Positions 46,809 to 57,003 are shown, numbered from the stretch's first letter. The stretch is 64,000 nt of DNA from Gemmatimonadota bacterium (GCA_002737115.1 NSHR01000011.1:1-64000); one strand, 5' to 3'. Numbers and translations are program-made. The notes: a model not told the origin generated them from the sequence alone.

Positions 46809-48236
46809 ATGGTGCCCGCGCCGCTCCCGTCGTTTGACCCAGACCACTTCAGCGTGCTCCGCGCCTTCCTGCGATGGTCGGCGCGCCGGGCGTTGCGATG
46901 GTTTTATCGGGAGACGGTGGTGGTGCCGGTGGGGGTGGTCCCGGATACGGGGCCGGTGCTGTTCGTCGGCAACCACCCGAACGACCTGCCCGACGTGTTG
47001 CTGGGGCTTCAGGCGTGCCCGCGGCATGTGCGTTATCTGGCCACGATCGCCGCCGGCGCCGGTGGCGCGGCCAGCCGCGGCTACGAGGCCATGGGGGTCA
47101 TCCCGGTCACCCGTGTGCGTGATGCCCGCAAAATGCGGGCGATGGGCGTCGACATGGCTGCCGTGAACGCCGAAGCGGGACGCCGGATGGCGCAGGCGTT
47201 CGCCCAAGGGCACGTGGTGGGGGTCTTTCCGCAGGGCGGTGTGCACGACCATCCGCAAATCGGGAGATTACGGACAGGTGTAGCGATGATGGCGCTTGAA
47301 GCACTTGATAATGGCTCGATATTCGACCTGACAATCGTGCCGTTCGGGATCCAGTACGAGGCCCCGCGCACCGGTGGATCCGACGCCATGGCCGTCGTCG
47401 GGCTCGGCTGGTCGCTGCGTGAGTGGCGTGCGGAACGGCTGGCTCAGGGGCTCGAGGCTGGGGTGTCGGCCCTCACCGATCAGTTGCGCACCACGCTGCT
47501 GGGCGTGACACGCAACGCGCCCGACTGGGAATCGCGCACCGAGTGCGACGAACTCGTGGCGGCGGTGGCCGCCGTGCAGCCGCCCGCCACCACCGCGTCG
47601 CCGTCGCCGCTGCTGGAGCGGGCCGTCCGCTTGGTGCCGTTGGCCGAAGCGCTGGTGGCGAACCGCCGTTCCGCCGCCGCCACGCCGCACGCCAGTCGCC
47701 TGCATTCGTTCGTCTCCGAACTATCGCACCTGGTGCACGACGCCGGTGGCATCCGCACCTCGGCCCGCGACCACGCCCGGGTGCTGCAGGGCGCCGGCCT
47801 CGCCGCCGAAGCCCGTCTCACACCGCTTTGGGCGTTGCTGCTCATGACGCCGCCGGCGCTGGTCGGGTGGCTCACCCACGGGCCGATCTTTTGGGTGGTG
47901 TGGCGCGTGGCGCACCGGTTCGCGACGGCCCGTACCGACGTGGTCGCCCGGGCGTTCGTGCCGGGGCTGCACGTGGTGGCCGCGTGGTACGTGCTGCTGG
48001 CTGTGGCCGCCGTCGCCGGGCTGGTGCTAACTGGCCACGCCAACGGGCTCACTGTCGTCGTGCTGCTGCTGTTCGTGACGCAGCTCCCCGCGGCGGCCGA
48101 TGTGGCCGTGGCCTGGCGCGACGGCTGGCGCGGACGCGCGCTCGTGTGGCGGGTGCACCGCTGGCCGGCGGCGCGCCGGACCGAGATCGTACGCGTGGCG
48201 GAGGCCCTGCGCCGTGAGTGGCAAGCGGGCCCGTGA
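46809..48236 (+). CDS. 1-acyl-glycerol-3-phosphate acyltransferase-like (PlsC domain) membrane protein
   Basis: GPVLFVGNHPNDLPDVLLGL; GVFPQGGVHDHPQIGRLRTGVAMMALEA; C-terminal TM helices. Confidence 0.82.
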   Translation: MVPAPLPSFDPDHFSVLRAFLRWSARRALRWFYRETVVVPVGVVPDTGPVLFVGNHPNDLPDVLLGLQACPRHVRYLATIAAGAGGAASRGYEAMGVIPVTRVRDARKMRAMGVDMAAVNAEAGRRMAQAFAQGHVVGVFPQGGVHDHPQIGRLRTGVAMMALEALDNGSIFDLTIVPFGIQYEAPRTGGSDAMAVVGLGWSLREWRAERLAQGLEAGVSALTDQLRTTLLGVTRNAPDWESRTECDELVAAVAAVQPPATTASPSPLLERAVRLVPLAEALVANRRSAAATPHASRLHSFVSELSHLVHDAGGIRTSARDHARVLQGAGLAAEARLTPLWALLLMTPPALVGWLTHGPIFWVVWRVAHRFATARTDVVARAFVPGLHVVAAWYVLLAVAAVAGLVLTGHANGLTVVVLLLFVTQLPAAADVAVAWRDGWRGRALVWRVHRWPAARRTEIVRVAEALRREWQAGP

Positions 48237-48339
48237 GCGCGATGTGAGTGCGATGTGAGCGGGGTGACAGGAGCGTTATCGACCGGCTCCCATTACTCTC
48301 ACAAATGACCGTTTTTGCACATCTCCTGCAGGCGCAGGC

Positions 48340-50394
48340 ATGACCCTTATCTCGATCGGGAACGCGCGGGTGGATTTCGGCGCGTCCGAGATCTTTCGCG
48401 ACATTTCCCTGACCGTCGCGGCCGGCGACCGCTGGGCCGTGGTCGGCCGGAACGGCACGGGCAAAACCACGCTGGTCCGCCTGATTACCGGCGACCTGAC
48501 CCCCACGAGTGGGGCCGTCGCGCGCATGCCGGGGCTCCGCGTGGCGCTCATGGACCAGCACCGCCGCTTTCCCGACGGCATGACGCTCTGGGAGATCGTG
48601 GCCGACGCCTTCGGCGATCTGCGCGCGCTCGAGGCATCGTTGGCCACGCAGGCGGCCAATCTCGAGCATGATCACGGCGAAGAGGCGATGGAAAAGTACG
48701 GCCGCGACCTCGAGCGCTTTGAACGCGACGGCGGCTATCAGATGGCCGCCAAGGTCGATGCCGTGCTGATGGGCGTCGGCTTTGATCCGGAAGCCGCCAA
48801 GGCCACCAGTATCGGTACGCTGAGTGGTGGTGAACGCGGGCGCGTGGCGTTGGCGCGTCAGCTCGCCACGCCGGCCGAAATCCTGCTGCTCGACGAACCG
48901 ACCAATCACCTCGATCTCGAAACGACGGCGTGGCTCGAGCAGTATCTGCGCGACACCGACCGCACTGTCATCTGCATCAGCCACGACCGCGCCTTTCTCG
49001 CGGTGATGGCCAATCACGTGTTGCACTTCGAGGGCGGTACGGCGTTCTCCTACGAAGGCAGCTACGAGTCGTTCCTCATTCAGCGCGAAGAGAAACGGCT
49101 CACGCTCCAGCGCCAGTTCGACAAGCAGCAGTCCAAGATCCAGTCGGAAACCGATTACATCGCGCGCAATCTCGCTGGTCAGAACACCAGGCAAGCCAAG
49201 GGACGTCGCAAGTTGCTGGCGCGCATGCCGCGTTTATCAGCGCCCATCGGCGGTGACGGCGTGATGGCGCTGCGCTTGTCGGCCGGCGATCGCAGCGGCG
49301 ATCGTGTGATCGAAGCCGAACATGTAACCGTGGCGGTCGAAACGCCGACCGGCACGCGCGAACTCTTGCGCGATGTGAACGTGGTGCTCGAGCGTAATGA
49401 AGTGGTCGCGCTGGTGGGTCCGAACGGCGCCGGCAAGAGCACGCTCATCAAAGCCCTCGTCGAAGAGCATCCGGTGCATGCGGGTCGCGTGAAAATGGGG
49501 CCCAGCACTACGGTGGCGTACTACCGTCAGGACGTTGGGCACTTGCCGCTCGACAGCACGATTTACGAAGCCATCGCCACGCAACGTCCGCTCTGGGAGC
49601 GTCGCCAGGTGCAGGGTCACTTGGGTCGCTTCGGTTTCAGTGGCGACGAAGTGCAGCGCACGGTGGGCACGTTGTCGGGTGGTGAGCGTGCGCGCGTGGC
49701 GCTGGCACTGCTCACGCTCTCCACCAACAACTTGCTCATTCTCGACGAGCCTACCAATCACCTCGACGTCGAAAGCATCGAAGCGCTCGAGGATGCCATC
49801 GAGGCGTACGAGGGCAGCTGTCTCATTGTGAGCCACGATCGCGCCGTGCTGCGCGGTTTGGCCACGCAGGTGTGGGAAGTAAAGGATCAGCAGCTGATCA
49901 TCTTCCCCGGCAGCTTCGTGGAGTGGGAGGCGCTGCGGGCCGAGAACAAGCTCAAGGCGGAGAAGGGCGCGCGGGAAATTTCGCAGCGCGAGTCGGAGAA
50001 GAACGCGAAGGTGCGCGATCGCGAACGCGAACTCCAGCGGGAACGTGAGCGCGCCGACAAGGGCAAGGGACCGGCGTCTGACACGTCACGGGGGAAGGGT
50101 GGCCACGCCGGTGGTCACGGCAAGGCGGCGGCCCCGACGTCGAACGATGTGCGCAAGGCGCAGCGGGCGGCCGACAAGGCGCTGAGCGACGCCGAGCTGC
50201 GGGTGTCGATGCTGGAATCGAAGATCACGGGCATTACCGAGGATCTGGATGATGCCACCTTGTACGACACGCCGGCCGGTGTGCAGAAGGCGGCCGCACT
50301 GGGCAAGGCGCTCGATGACACGCGCGATGCGCTCGACGACGCGGTGCACAACTGGACTGCGGCGGCCGAACGGGTGCAGCAGCTGAAATCGTAA
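48340..50394 (+). CDS. ABC-F family ATPase (Uup-like)
   Basis: Two NBDs: GRNGTGKTTLVRLI / LSGGERGRVALARQLATPAEILLLDEPTNHLDLET and GPNGAGKSTLIKALVEE / LSGGERARVALALLTLSTNNLLILDEPTNHLDVES; charged coiled-coil C-terminus. Confidence 0.95.
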   Translation: MTLISIGNARVDFGASEIFRDISLTVAAGDRWAVVGRNGTGKTTLVRLITGDLTPTSGAVARMPGLRVALMDQHRRFPDGMTLWEIVADAFGDLRALEASLATQAANLEHDHGEEAMEKYGRDLERFERDGGYQMAAKVDAVLMGVGFDPEAAKATSIGTLSGGERGRVALARQLATPAEILLLDEPTNHLDLETTAWLEQYLRDTDRTVICISHDRAFLAVMANHVLHFEGGTAFSYEGSYESFLIQREEKRLTLQRQFDKQQSKIQSETDYIARNLAGQNTRQAKGRRKLLARMPRLSAPIGGDGVMALRLSAGDRSGDRVIEAEHVTVAVETPTGTRELLRDVNVVLERNEVVALVGPNGAGKSTLIKALVEEHPVHAGRVKMGPSTTVAYYRQDVGHLPLDSTIYEAIATQRPLWERRQVQGHLGRFGFSGDEVQRTVGTLSGGERARVALALLTLSTNNLLILDEPTNHLDVESIEALEDAIEAYEGSCLIVSHDRAVLRGLATQVWEVKDQQLIIFPGSFVEWEALRAENKLKAEKGAREISQRESEKNAKVRDRERELQRERERADKGKGPASDTSRGKGGHAGGHGKAAAPTSNDVRKAQRAADKALSDAELRVSMLESKITGITEDLDDATLYDTPAGVQKAAALGKALDDTRDALDDAVHNWTAAAERVQQLKS

Positions 50395-50471
50395 CAGCAA
50401 CGGCTGGAACAGGTGGTACGCTCATCATGCAGGGGTGCAACTTCCGATGCATTCCTGCGTACCAAATAGAC

Positions 50472-52694
50472 ATGCGAATTCCCTCGTTCCTCGGTGCCGC
50501 TCGCGCGCTCACGTTGTCACTCGTGCTGCTCGGCGCGCCCACCATCGTCGCCGCGCAAACGGATAGCGCGAAAGCCACCGCGCCCCGTGCGCTCCGTGAG
50601 CTGCTGGCCGATGCCAGCAAACGGAACGTGCTGCCGCCGTCGCTGATCAGCTTCCGGTCGAACGTGGAGACCGAGATCTCGGTGTTGTTGCGACGTGAAG
50701 AGGGCAATGAAGCAGTGGCGGCGGTGGAGCAGGTGGCGAGTACGCTCAAGTGGAATCGCACCGGTTTCTACGACCAACGCATCGTCGGCTATCGCGCGCA
50801 GCAGACCGGCGCCAACGTCTCGATGCTCTCGGTGTTCCAGACTGGCTGGCTTAATCCGGTGTTGTACGGCAACCGGTTGCGTGTGCGCTCCAACTCGTCA
50901 CGCCGCACGTCGCCCCAACGTGGCGGTTCGGACGGCCCCGACACGCTTCCAGCCATTCATCCGCTGGCGGTCGATCGCGAGCAGTACTACCGCTACTCGG
51001 GTGGCGACACGATCGTGACCGTCCGCGCCGGTGATCGCGTGATTCCCATCGCGCAGGTACGCGTACAACCGCGCACCGATATCGCAGGGTCGGTGGTGCT
51101 GTTCGACGGCGAGATGGATCTCGACGCATCACGCGGCACACTGGTGCGCCTGCGCGGCTACTTCGTGCGCGTGAACGCCCCGCGCCGCGGAGTGCTCGCG
51201 TCGCTAAGCGATGCCGTCGCTTTCGTGGAATACGAGAACGGCGAACGTAACGGCGAGTACTGGCTCCCGGCCAAGCAGCGCATTGAGCTGCAGACGACGT
51301 TCCCGGGATTGGGCGACGGTCGCGCCGTGGTGCGCATCGTATCGCGCTTCTCGCAGATGCAGGTGAATGACACGGTGCTCGATGCGCGCGCACTCGCTGC
51401 CGCCGACTCACTGCGCGCCCGGTCGCGCCGCCGTCTCTCGTTTACGAACCCTGATTCGCTCGGTCGCTACGGCGCGTGGCAAGCCGACGTCGGCGCCCTC
51501 TCGCTCGGCATGCACTCCGACGACTTCAATGACATCGGCCCCGACCGCTGGCGTTCCACCGGCGCGCCGCGTCTCGACTACACCGTGCCGCGGGCCAGCG
51601 ACGCCTTCCATTTCAATCGCGTGGAAGGTGTGTACACGGGCACAGGCCTCAAATGGTCGCTGCGCGATCTCGCCCCGGGCATGGTGGTGCGCGCCAATGC
51701 GGGCTGGGCGTGGAATGAAGGCACGGCGCGCGGCCGCCTCTCGGTGGAACGCACGCGCGGCAACACCGTGCTTGAAGTGCGCGCTGGGCGCTCGCTTGAC
51801 AACACCAACGACTTTCGCGTGCCACTCGATTCGGGCAACACGGCCGGTGCCCTGTTCGCCTCGCAGGATCCGTACGATTATGTGGACCGGCGCAGCGCCA
51901 CGATGGCCGCTGTGCGCACCACGGGCGCGCGCCGAGTGCTGACGCGCGTGGAGTTCGGCGTGGCCGACGATCGCTATCGCCCCGCGTTGTATGTGCGCAG
52001 TCCGTTCGGCGGCGAGGCCTATCGCGAGAACCGTCGCGTAGACCAAGGCCGCTATTTGCGCACGGCGGCACTCATCGAGTGGCATCCGGATTTCAGCGCC
52101 GAATTCGCCAAGCCCGGCGTGGGCGCACGCCTCGCGTACGAGCGCGGCGACGGCACGCTGCGGTGGCAGCGGGCCGAGATCCGCGCCACGGCTCGCCAGC
52201 CGTTCGGCCCGTTTGTGGCGCTGGCCCGCGCTGACGTGGGCATGGTGTTCGGCGCGCACATTCCGCCGCAACAGCTGTTCGAGCTGGGCAAGTTCCAGAA
52301 TCTCCCCGGCTACGAAGACAAGGAGTTCGCCGGCTCACGCGCCGCCGTGCTGCGTGCCTCGCTGCAGTACACGAGTCCGTATTTCCGTCAGCCGATTCGC
52401 GCGGGACGATTCTTCTTGCCGGCGTTGGCTCCGGGCTTGAGCGTGGGGGTACAAAGTGGCTGGGCCGATGCCGTGAGCACCGCGGCGCGCACCAGTATCG
52501 AACGACTCGGCGCGCCGATCGATAGCACGCTGCTGGCCAGTTGGGCCCCGGTCGCACGCCCCACCGATGGCATTCGCGCGTCGCTCACGGCGGGCGTGCG
52601 CCTGTTCTCGGGCGGCGTATTCGTTGGTGCCACGCGCAAGGTGGATCAGGCGGCCCCGTGGAAGGCTCTCGTCACGTTTGGACAGCAGTGGTAA
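50472..52694 (+). CDS. Outer-membrane beta-barrel protein, DUF5686-like
   Basis: Signal peptide MRIPSFLGAARALTLSLVLLGAPTIVAAQ; barrel-like C-terminus ending LVTFGQQW; FELGKFQNLPGYEDKEFAGSRAAVLRASLQYTSPY. Confidence 0.65.
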   Translation: MRIPSFLGAARALTLSLVLLGAPTIVAAQTDSAKATAPRALRELLADASKRNVLPPSLISFRSNVETEISVLLRREEGNEAVAAVEQVASTLKWNRTGFYDQRIVGYRAQQTGANVSMLSVFQTGWLNPVLYGNRLRVRSNSSRRTSPQRGGSDGPDTLPAIHPLAVDREQYYRYSGGDTIVTVRAGDRVIPIAQVRVQPRTDIAGSVVLFDGEMDLDASRGTLVRLRGYFVRVNAPRRGVLASLSDAVAFVEYENGERNGEYWLPAKQRIELQTTFPGLGDGRAVVRIVSRFSQMQVNDTVLDARALAAADSLRARSRRRLSFTNPDSLGRYGAWQADVGALSLGMHSDDFNDIGPDRWRSTGAPRLDYTVPRASDAFHFNRVEGVYTGTGLKWSLRDLAPGMVVRANAGWAWNEGTARGRLSVERTRGNTVLEVRAGRSLDNTNDFRVPLDSGNTAGALFASQDPYDYVDRRSATMAAVRTTGARRVLTRVEFGVADDRYRPALYVRSPFGGEAYRENRRVDQGRYLRTAALIEWHPDFSAEFAKPGVGARLAYERGDGTLRWQRAEIRATARQPFGPFVALARADVGMVFGAHIPPQQLFELGKFQNLPGYEDKEFAGSRAAVLRASLQYTSPYFRQPIRAGRFFLPALAPGLSVGVQSGWADAVSTAARTSIERLGAPIDSTLLASWAPVARPTDGIRASLTAGVRLFSGGVFVGATRKVDQAAPWKALVTFGQQW

Positions 52695-52762
52695 TGGAAA
52701 GGTCCACCACCTGATTGGTGGATGCGCGGGCGATCGGTGAGACTCGCATTAGTTTGCATGCC

Positions 52763-53977
52763 ATGCGCACTCATCTCCTCGACTCGCGCCAGGGCTTTGC
52801 CGGCGACGATCTGATCTTCACGCTCAACTCGGCCGCCCAGCAACGGGCGGCCACGGGAGCGCCAGTTATCAACGCCACCGTGGGCGCGTTGCTTGACGAC
52901 CACGGCAAGCTGGTGGTGCACGACAGCGTGATGGCGCTCTGGCGCGAACTCACCCCCATGGAGATCGCACCCTACGCGCCGATCGCCGGTGACCCGGCCT
53001 TTCTGCTGGCGCTGACCCAGCGGCACTGGCCGCAGCTCACGAGCCCCGGTGTGGCCGTGGCCACGCCCGGTGGATCGGGGGCGCTGGCGCTGACACTCAA
53101 GAACTTTGTGGAGCGCGGGCAGGCCATCCTTACCGCGGCGCCCTTCTGGGGGCCGTACGCCACGATCACCGCCGAAGCCGCCGTGCGCCTGGAAACGGTA
53201 CCGTACCCAGCAGTCGGCGAGGCGCTCGACGTAGGCGCGTGGGAAGCGAAGGCGCGCGACCTGCTCGAGGAACAGGGGCGGTTGCTGGTGTGGCTGAATG
53301 ACCCGTGTCATAACCCGACGGGCCGCAGCTTGTCGCGCGACGATCGCCGCACGCTGCTGTCGATGCTGCGCGACATCGCGTCGCAGGGCCCCGTCACGCT
53401 GTTGCTGGATTTCGCGTATCTCGACTATGCGCGTAATCCCGACGACGTGCGCGAAGCGCTCGAGGATTACGCGGCGTTCGGCGCCGAACAGGCGGTGCTG
53501 GTGTGCGCGAGTCTGAGTCTCAGCAAGGCGTTCACGCTGTACGGATCACGTGCTGGCGCCCTGGTGTTTCCGTGGAGCAGCGACCCGGCGCTGAAAGGGG
53601 CGCTGGTGTCGAGCTGCCGTGGCACGTGGAGTAATTGCGCGCGTGCCCCCATGAGTGTGCTGCTGCGCATGACCAAGAGCGAAACCGCGCAGGCTGCCTT
53701 GGCCGCCGAACATGCGCATTGGCGCCGTGTGCTCACGGAGCGCGTGGGGGCGCTTGACGCGGCGCTCAAAGCCGAAGGACTTCCCGGCGCGCCGTGGGAC
53801 GGTGGATTCTTCGTGACCTTGCCGGCGCCGCCGGATCCATTTGCCGTGTGCGAAACGCTCAAGGCCGCCGACGTGTTCGTGGTGCCCATGCCGGAGGGAC
53901 TGCGGGTGGGCGTGTGCGGGATGAAGGCGGCGGATACGGGGCGGTTTGCAGCAGCGTATGCGGCGAGTATTGCCTAG
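52763..53977 (+). CDS. Class I/II PLP-dependent aminotransferase
   Basis: WLNDPCHNPTGRSLSRDD; LLLDFAYLDYARNP; ASLSLSKAFTLYGSRAGAL (PLP-Lys region). Confidence 0.9.
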   Translation: MRTHLLDSRQGFAGDDLIFTLNSAAQQRAATGAPVINATVGALLDDHGKLVVHDSVMALWRELTPMEIAPYAPIAGDPAFLLALTQRHWPQLTSPGVAVATPGGSGALALTLKNFVERGQAILTAAPFWGPYATITAEAAVRLETVPYPAVGEALDVGAWEAKARDLLEEQGRLLVWLNDPCHNPTGRSLSRDDRRTLLSMLRDIASQGPVTLLLDFAYLDYARNPDDVREALEDYAAFGAEQAVLVCASLSLSKAFTLYGSRAGALVFPWSSDPALKGALVSSCRGTWSNCARAPMSVLLRMTKSETAQAALAAEHAHWRRVLTERVGALDAALKAEGLPGAPWDGGFFVTLPAPPDPFAVCETLKAADVFVVPMPEGLRVGVCGMKAADTGRFAAAYAASIA

Positions 53978-53989
53978 GCGAGGTAGATC

Positions 53990-54130
53990 GCTAACTGCCA
54001 GAACACGGATGACACCGATTGAAATGAAACAACACGGATAAGCCAAAAGCGCTTTTGGCTTATCCGTGTTGTTTTCGTGCAATCCGTGGTCTCCGTGTTC
54101 TGGCTGTTGCCGTTGCTGTTGCTGTTACGG
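53990..54130. repeat. Palindromic intergenic element B with a perfect 24+24 bp core
   Basis: AAACAACACGGATAAGCCAAAAGC (54027-54050) immediately followed by its exact reverse complement (54051-54074); flanking CCAGAACACGGA/TCCGTGTTCTGG arms. Confidence 0.92.
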
Positions 54131-54142
54131 TCTCACCAAAGC

Positions 54143-56773
54143 TCAGTAGCTGCCACCAAGCAGCACCGCATTCGCAAAAATCGGCAGCGTTCCCCGCAGC
54201 TGATCCCGGTACACCGGGTCATGCGCGAACATGATCACGCGGCCGCGTCCGGCGCGCTCGGTCCACAAGTACGGCGAGCCGCCAAGCTTGGCCGCCGCCT
54301 CGGGCCAGTAGTAGCCCGCAATCCGCACCCGCGCCGCCGGGGCAAAGCGCATCACGGCGTCGCCGGCCGCGAGGTCCTTGGGGATCGTGAACACACGGTC
54401 GCTGTTCACGAACACCGGCATTTCACGGTTCAACACGCCGGCCATGAGCGGCGACAGCGAGTCGACCGTGGCCCGCGCCAGCACACCCGGCAGGCTGCCC
54501 GGCAACGGCGCGCCACCAGTGCTGTCGGCCCGCGTGGAGTCGCGCTTCACCCGCGTGCGCACCAGCCCTACGCGCTCCTGCGCCACCCACGCACTCGCCG
54601 CGTCCATGGTGATCAGTACACCGCCGTTGCGCACCCACTCGGCCAGGCGCGCGCGCCCGGCGTCGCCCAGCACACGATCGAGGGCGCCGGCCTGCACTGA
54701 TGGCACGATGAGCGTGTTGAAGGCGCTCATGTCGCCGCTCGCCACAAAGTTTGCGTCCACCAACGTGCTGGCGTAGCCGATGCGCTGATCCATCGCGTAC
54801 CACGCGAAGCCGAACGACGACCCGTTCACTGGCGCGCCACCCAGCAACGCCACCTTGGGGCGCTGCACGGGGATCACCGAGTTGCTGCCCAGGTCGGTGC
54901 CTTCGTCCACACCGGCCGACGGAATGGAGGCCAGCTGTGCGCCCGCTTCAGCGGCGCGACGCATCACCACGTCGTGTACGTCGGCGCGATTGAGCGCGGT
55001 GCGAATCACGAAGGCGCCGTGGGGAAACTTGTTGGTTTTCGACGTGAACGAGTACGGCGCGTACCACACGCGCACCGAGTCGGTGAGCAACGACGCCAGC
55101 AAGCGGATGCTCGACTCGCTCCCCGGCGCGAAGGCGTAGCCGTACACCGAGCGCGCCGGCGCTGCGAACGTGCGCGGCATGTCGGTCACTATGGCCAGTG
55201 CGCTGGGCACCGCGGCCAACGCGTACGCATCCACCCGCCACGCCAACGGCAACGACCACGCGGTCATGTCGTAGAAACGATTGCGCTGGCCGGTGCGACG
55301 GAGTTCGAGTTCGAACTTGATGAACGCCGAATCCAGCGCGGCGTCGGGTTCCAGCAACGCCTTGGCCAGATAGCCCTGCGGCTGCGCGAGGTCGACCACA
55401 TAGTTGCCGGCCTTGGCCGTCATCATGGGCACCGTACCGCCGGCGTACATGGTGGCGTTGGCCACTGCAACATCAGCGGTGAGCCGCTGCACCTCGATGC
55501 CGTTGTCGCGGAGCTTCTGCACCAGCGAATCGGCCCGACCCTGCGCATCACGCACCAGCATCACCGCTCGCAACGGTCCCTTGGCGTGCAACGTGATAGC
55601 ATTCGCGCGCGCCGCCGCGTAGTCACGCACCAAATCCGTACGACGGCGGGCCGACGTCTTCACCGTGGCCCACTCGGCCGTGAAGTGCTCGAACGCTGCT
55701 TGTTTTAGCGTGCGCAGTGTGCCGTCGTTGCGCATCACGGCACCGCCTGAACTCGACGCACTCTCGAACAACATACCGATCGCGCCCGTGAGCATGGGCC
55801 ACCCTTCGCCGTAGCCCGGATAGAACGAGTCGTAGCCTTCGCGCCGGAAGTACGACCAGCCGTGCACGTCGAACGCCGCCCCGTGGGCCGCCGCGAAAAT
55901 GTCGAACCACTTGGGCAGGTGCGCGGGATTGTTCTTGTTGTCCGGCTCACGCGGCGGTGCGAAGTAAAAGCTCGAGCTGCTCCCCTGCTCGTGCAGGTCG
56001 ACGGCCACATGCGGCCACCACTTCATGTAGGTGCTCACACGCCCCTTCGATTCGGGGTGCGACTGCGCATACCAATCGCGGTTGAGATCGAAGTAGTAGT
56101 GCGACGTGCGCGGCCCCGGCCACGACCCGGCGTTGTTCAGCGCGCCGGGCTCACTGGCCACACCCTGTGAGCTCCCGTAGCGCTCGATGTCGTGGGTGTG
56201 CCGCTCGCGTCCGTCCGGATTCTCGTTGGGGTCGATCAGCACCACGGTGCTGTCGAGCGCCAGCTTGGTGTCGGCATCGGTGCCGGCCGCCAGTTGATAC
56301 AGCAGCGCCAGTCCCGCTTCGGCCCCCGACGCCTCGCCACCATGCACGGAGTGCTCAAGCCACACGATGCTGGGAATGCGCTTCACGGCCGCATCGATAT
56401 CCCCTGCACTGGCCCCCCGCGGATCAGCGATACGCTTGGCATCCCGCTGGATCTCGGCCAACCGCGCCATGTTGGCTTCGCTCGAGATGGTAATGATGAG
56501 CATCTCGCGCCCCTCGAACGTGCGGGCGACGGTGTCCACCTTCACCCGCTTCGACGCGGCGGCAATGCGCTCGATGTAGCGCATCATGGCGCGCTGCGGC
56601 GTAAAGCGGGCGCCGATATCGTAGCCCAGGATCTGCGCGGGAGTGGGCACGCGCGGATCGAACGTCGCGCCGGGGTCGGCGAAGGCATGCTGTGCCTGCG
56701 CCGGGCTGGCCGCGAGAGCGCCGGCGAGTGCCGCAGCGCCTAGCGTGGTGCGGAAGAATGATGAGGTAGACAT
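54143..56773 (-). CDS. M14 family zinc carboxypeptidase, secreted
   Basis: SIVWLEHSVHGGEASGAEAGLALLYQLAAG (HxxE); LIDPNENPDGRERHTHDIERYG; DLNRDWYAQSHPESKGRVSTYMKWWPHVAVDLHEQGSSSSFYFAPP. Confidence 0.92.
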   Translation of the reverse strand: MSTSSFFRTTLGAAALAGALAASPAQAQHAFADPGATFDPRVPTPAQILGYDIGARFTPQRAMMRYIERIAAASKRVKVDTVARTFEGREMLIITISSEANMARLAEIQRDAKRIADPRGASAGDIDAAVKRIPSIVWLEHSVHGGEASGAEAGLALLYQLAAGTDADTKLALDSTVVLIDPNENPDGRERHTHDIERYGSSQGVASEPGALNNAGSWPGPRTSHYYFDLNRDWYAQSHPESKGRVSTYMKWWPHVAVDLHEQGSSSSFYFAPPREPDNKNNPAHLPKWFDIFAAAHGAAFDVHGWSYFRREGYDSFYPGYGEGWPMLTGAIGMLFESASSSGGAVMRNDGTLRTLKQAAFEHFTAEWATVKTSARRRTDLVRDYAAARANAITLHAKGPLRAVMLVRDAQGRADSLVQKLRDNGIEVQRLTADVAVANATMYAGGTVPMMTAKAGNYVVDLAQPQGYLAKALLEPDAALDSAFIKFELELRRTGQRNRFYDMTAWSLPLAWRVDAYALAAVPSALAIVTDMPRTFAAPARSVYGYAFAPGSESSIRLLASLLTDSVRVWYAPYSFTSKTNKFPHGAFVIRTALNRADVHDVVMRRAAEAGAQLASIPSAGVDEGTDLGSNSVIPVQRPKVALLGGAPVNGSSFGFAWYAMDQRIGYASTLVDANFVASGDMSAFNTLIVPSVQAGALDRVLGDAGRARLAEWVRNGGVLITMDAASAWVAQERVGLVRTRVKRDSTRADSTGGAPLPGSLPGVLARATVDSLSPLMAGVLNREMPVFVNSDRVFTIPKDLAAGDAVMRFAPAARVRIAGYYWPEAAAKLGGSPYLWTERAGRGRVIMFAHDPVYRDQLRGTLPIFANAVLLGGSY

Positions 56774-56801
56774 ACCGACAACTTCGCGCCGTTCGGGAGG
56801 A

Positions 56802-57003
56802 ATAAACAGCGTTACCACGGATTTTCACGAATGACCGCGGATGCGATCTGTGCGCGCCGGGAGGGTCTGCGCACGATGGCAGATTGCTTTCGTGGTTAAA
56901 CATCAAAAAGCGTTCTACCGGGACCGCGCGGCCTCAGTCGCACTCACCGCATCGATCCGCGGATATTCGTGAAAATTCGCGGTAGAGCTGTTTGCTGTTA
57001 CCG
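56802..57003. repeat. Inverted-repeat intergenic element D (GCGGATTTTCACGAAT type)
   Basis: Left ATAAACAGCGTTACCACGGATTTTCACGAATGACCGCGGATGCG vs reverse complement of right GGTAACAGCAAACAGCTCTACCGCGAATTTTCACGAATATCCGCGGATCG. Confidence 0.85.

Noticed and set aside
48235-48262. GCGATGTGAG direct repeat after the PlsC-like gene
   Set aside because: Only two short imperfect copies; not distinguishable from chance in this composition.
47268-49194. Minus-strand ORFs 47268..47705 and 48049..49194
   Set aside because: Antisense to PlsC-like and ABC-F genes with no motif support.
53990-54130. Element B as an insertion-sequence remnant or simple attenuator
   Set aside because: No transposase, no target-site duplication seen; the related dispersed copies argue against a purely local terminator, though terminator function is still possible.
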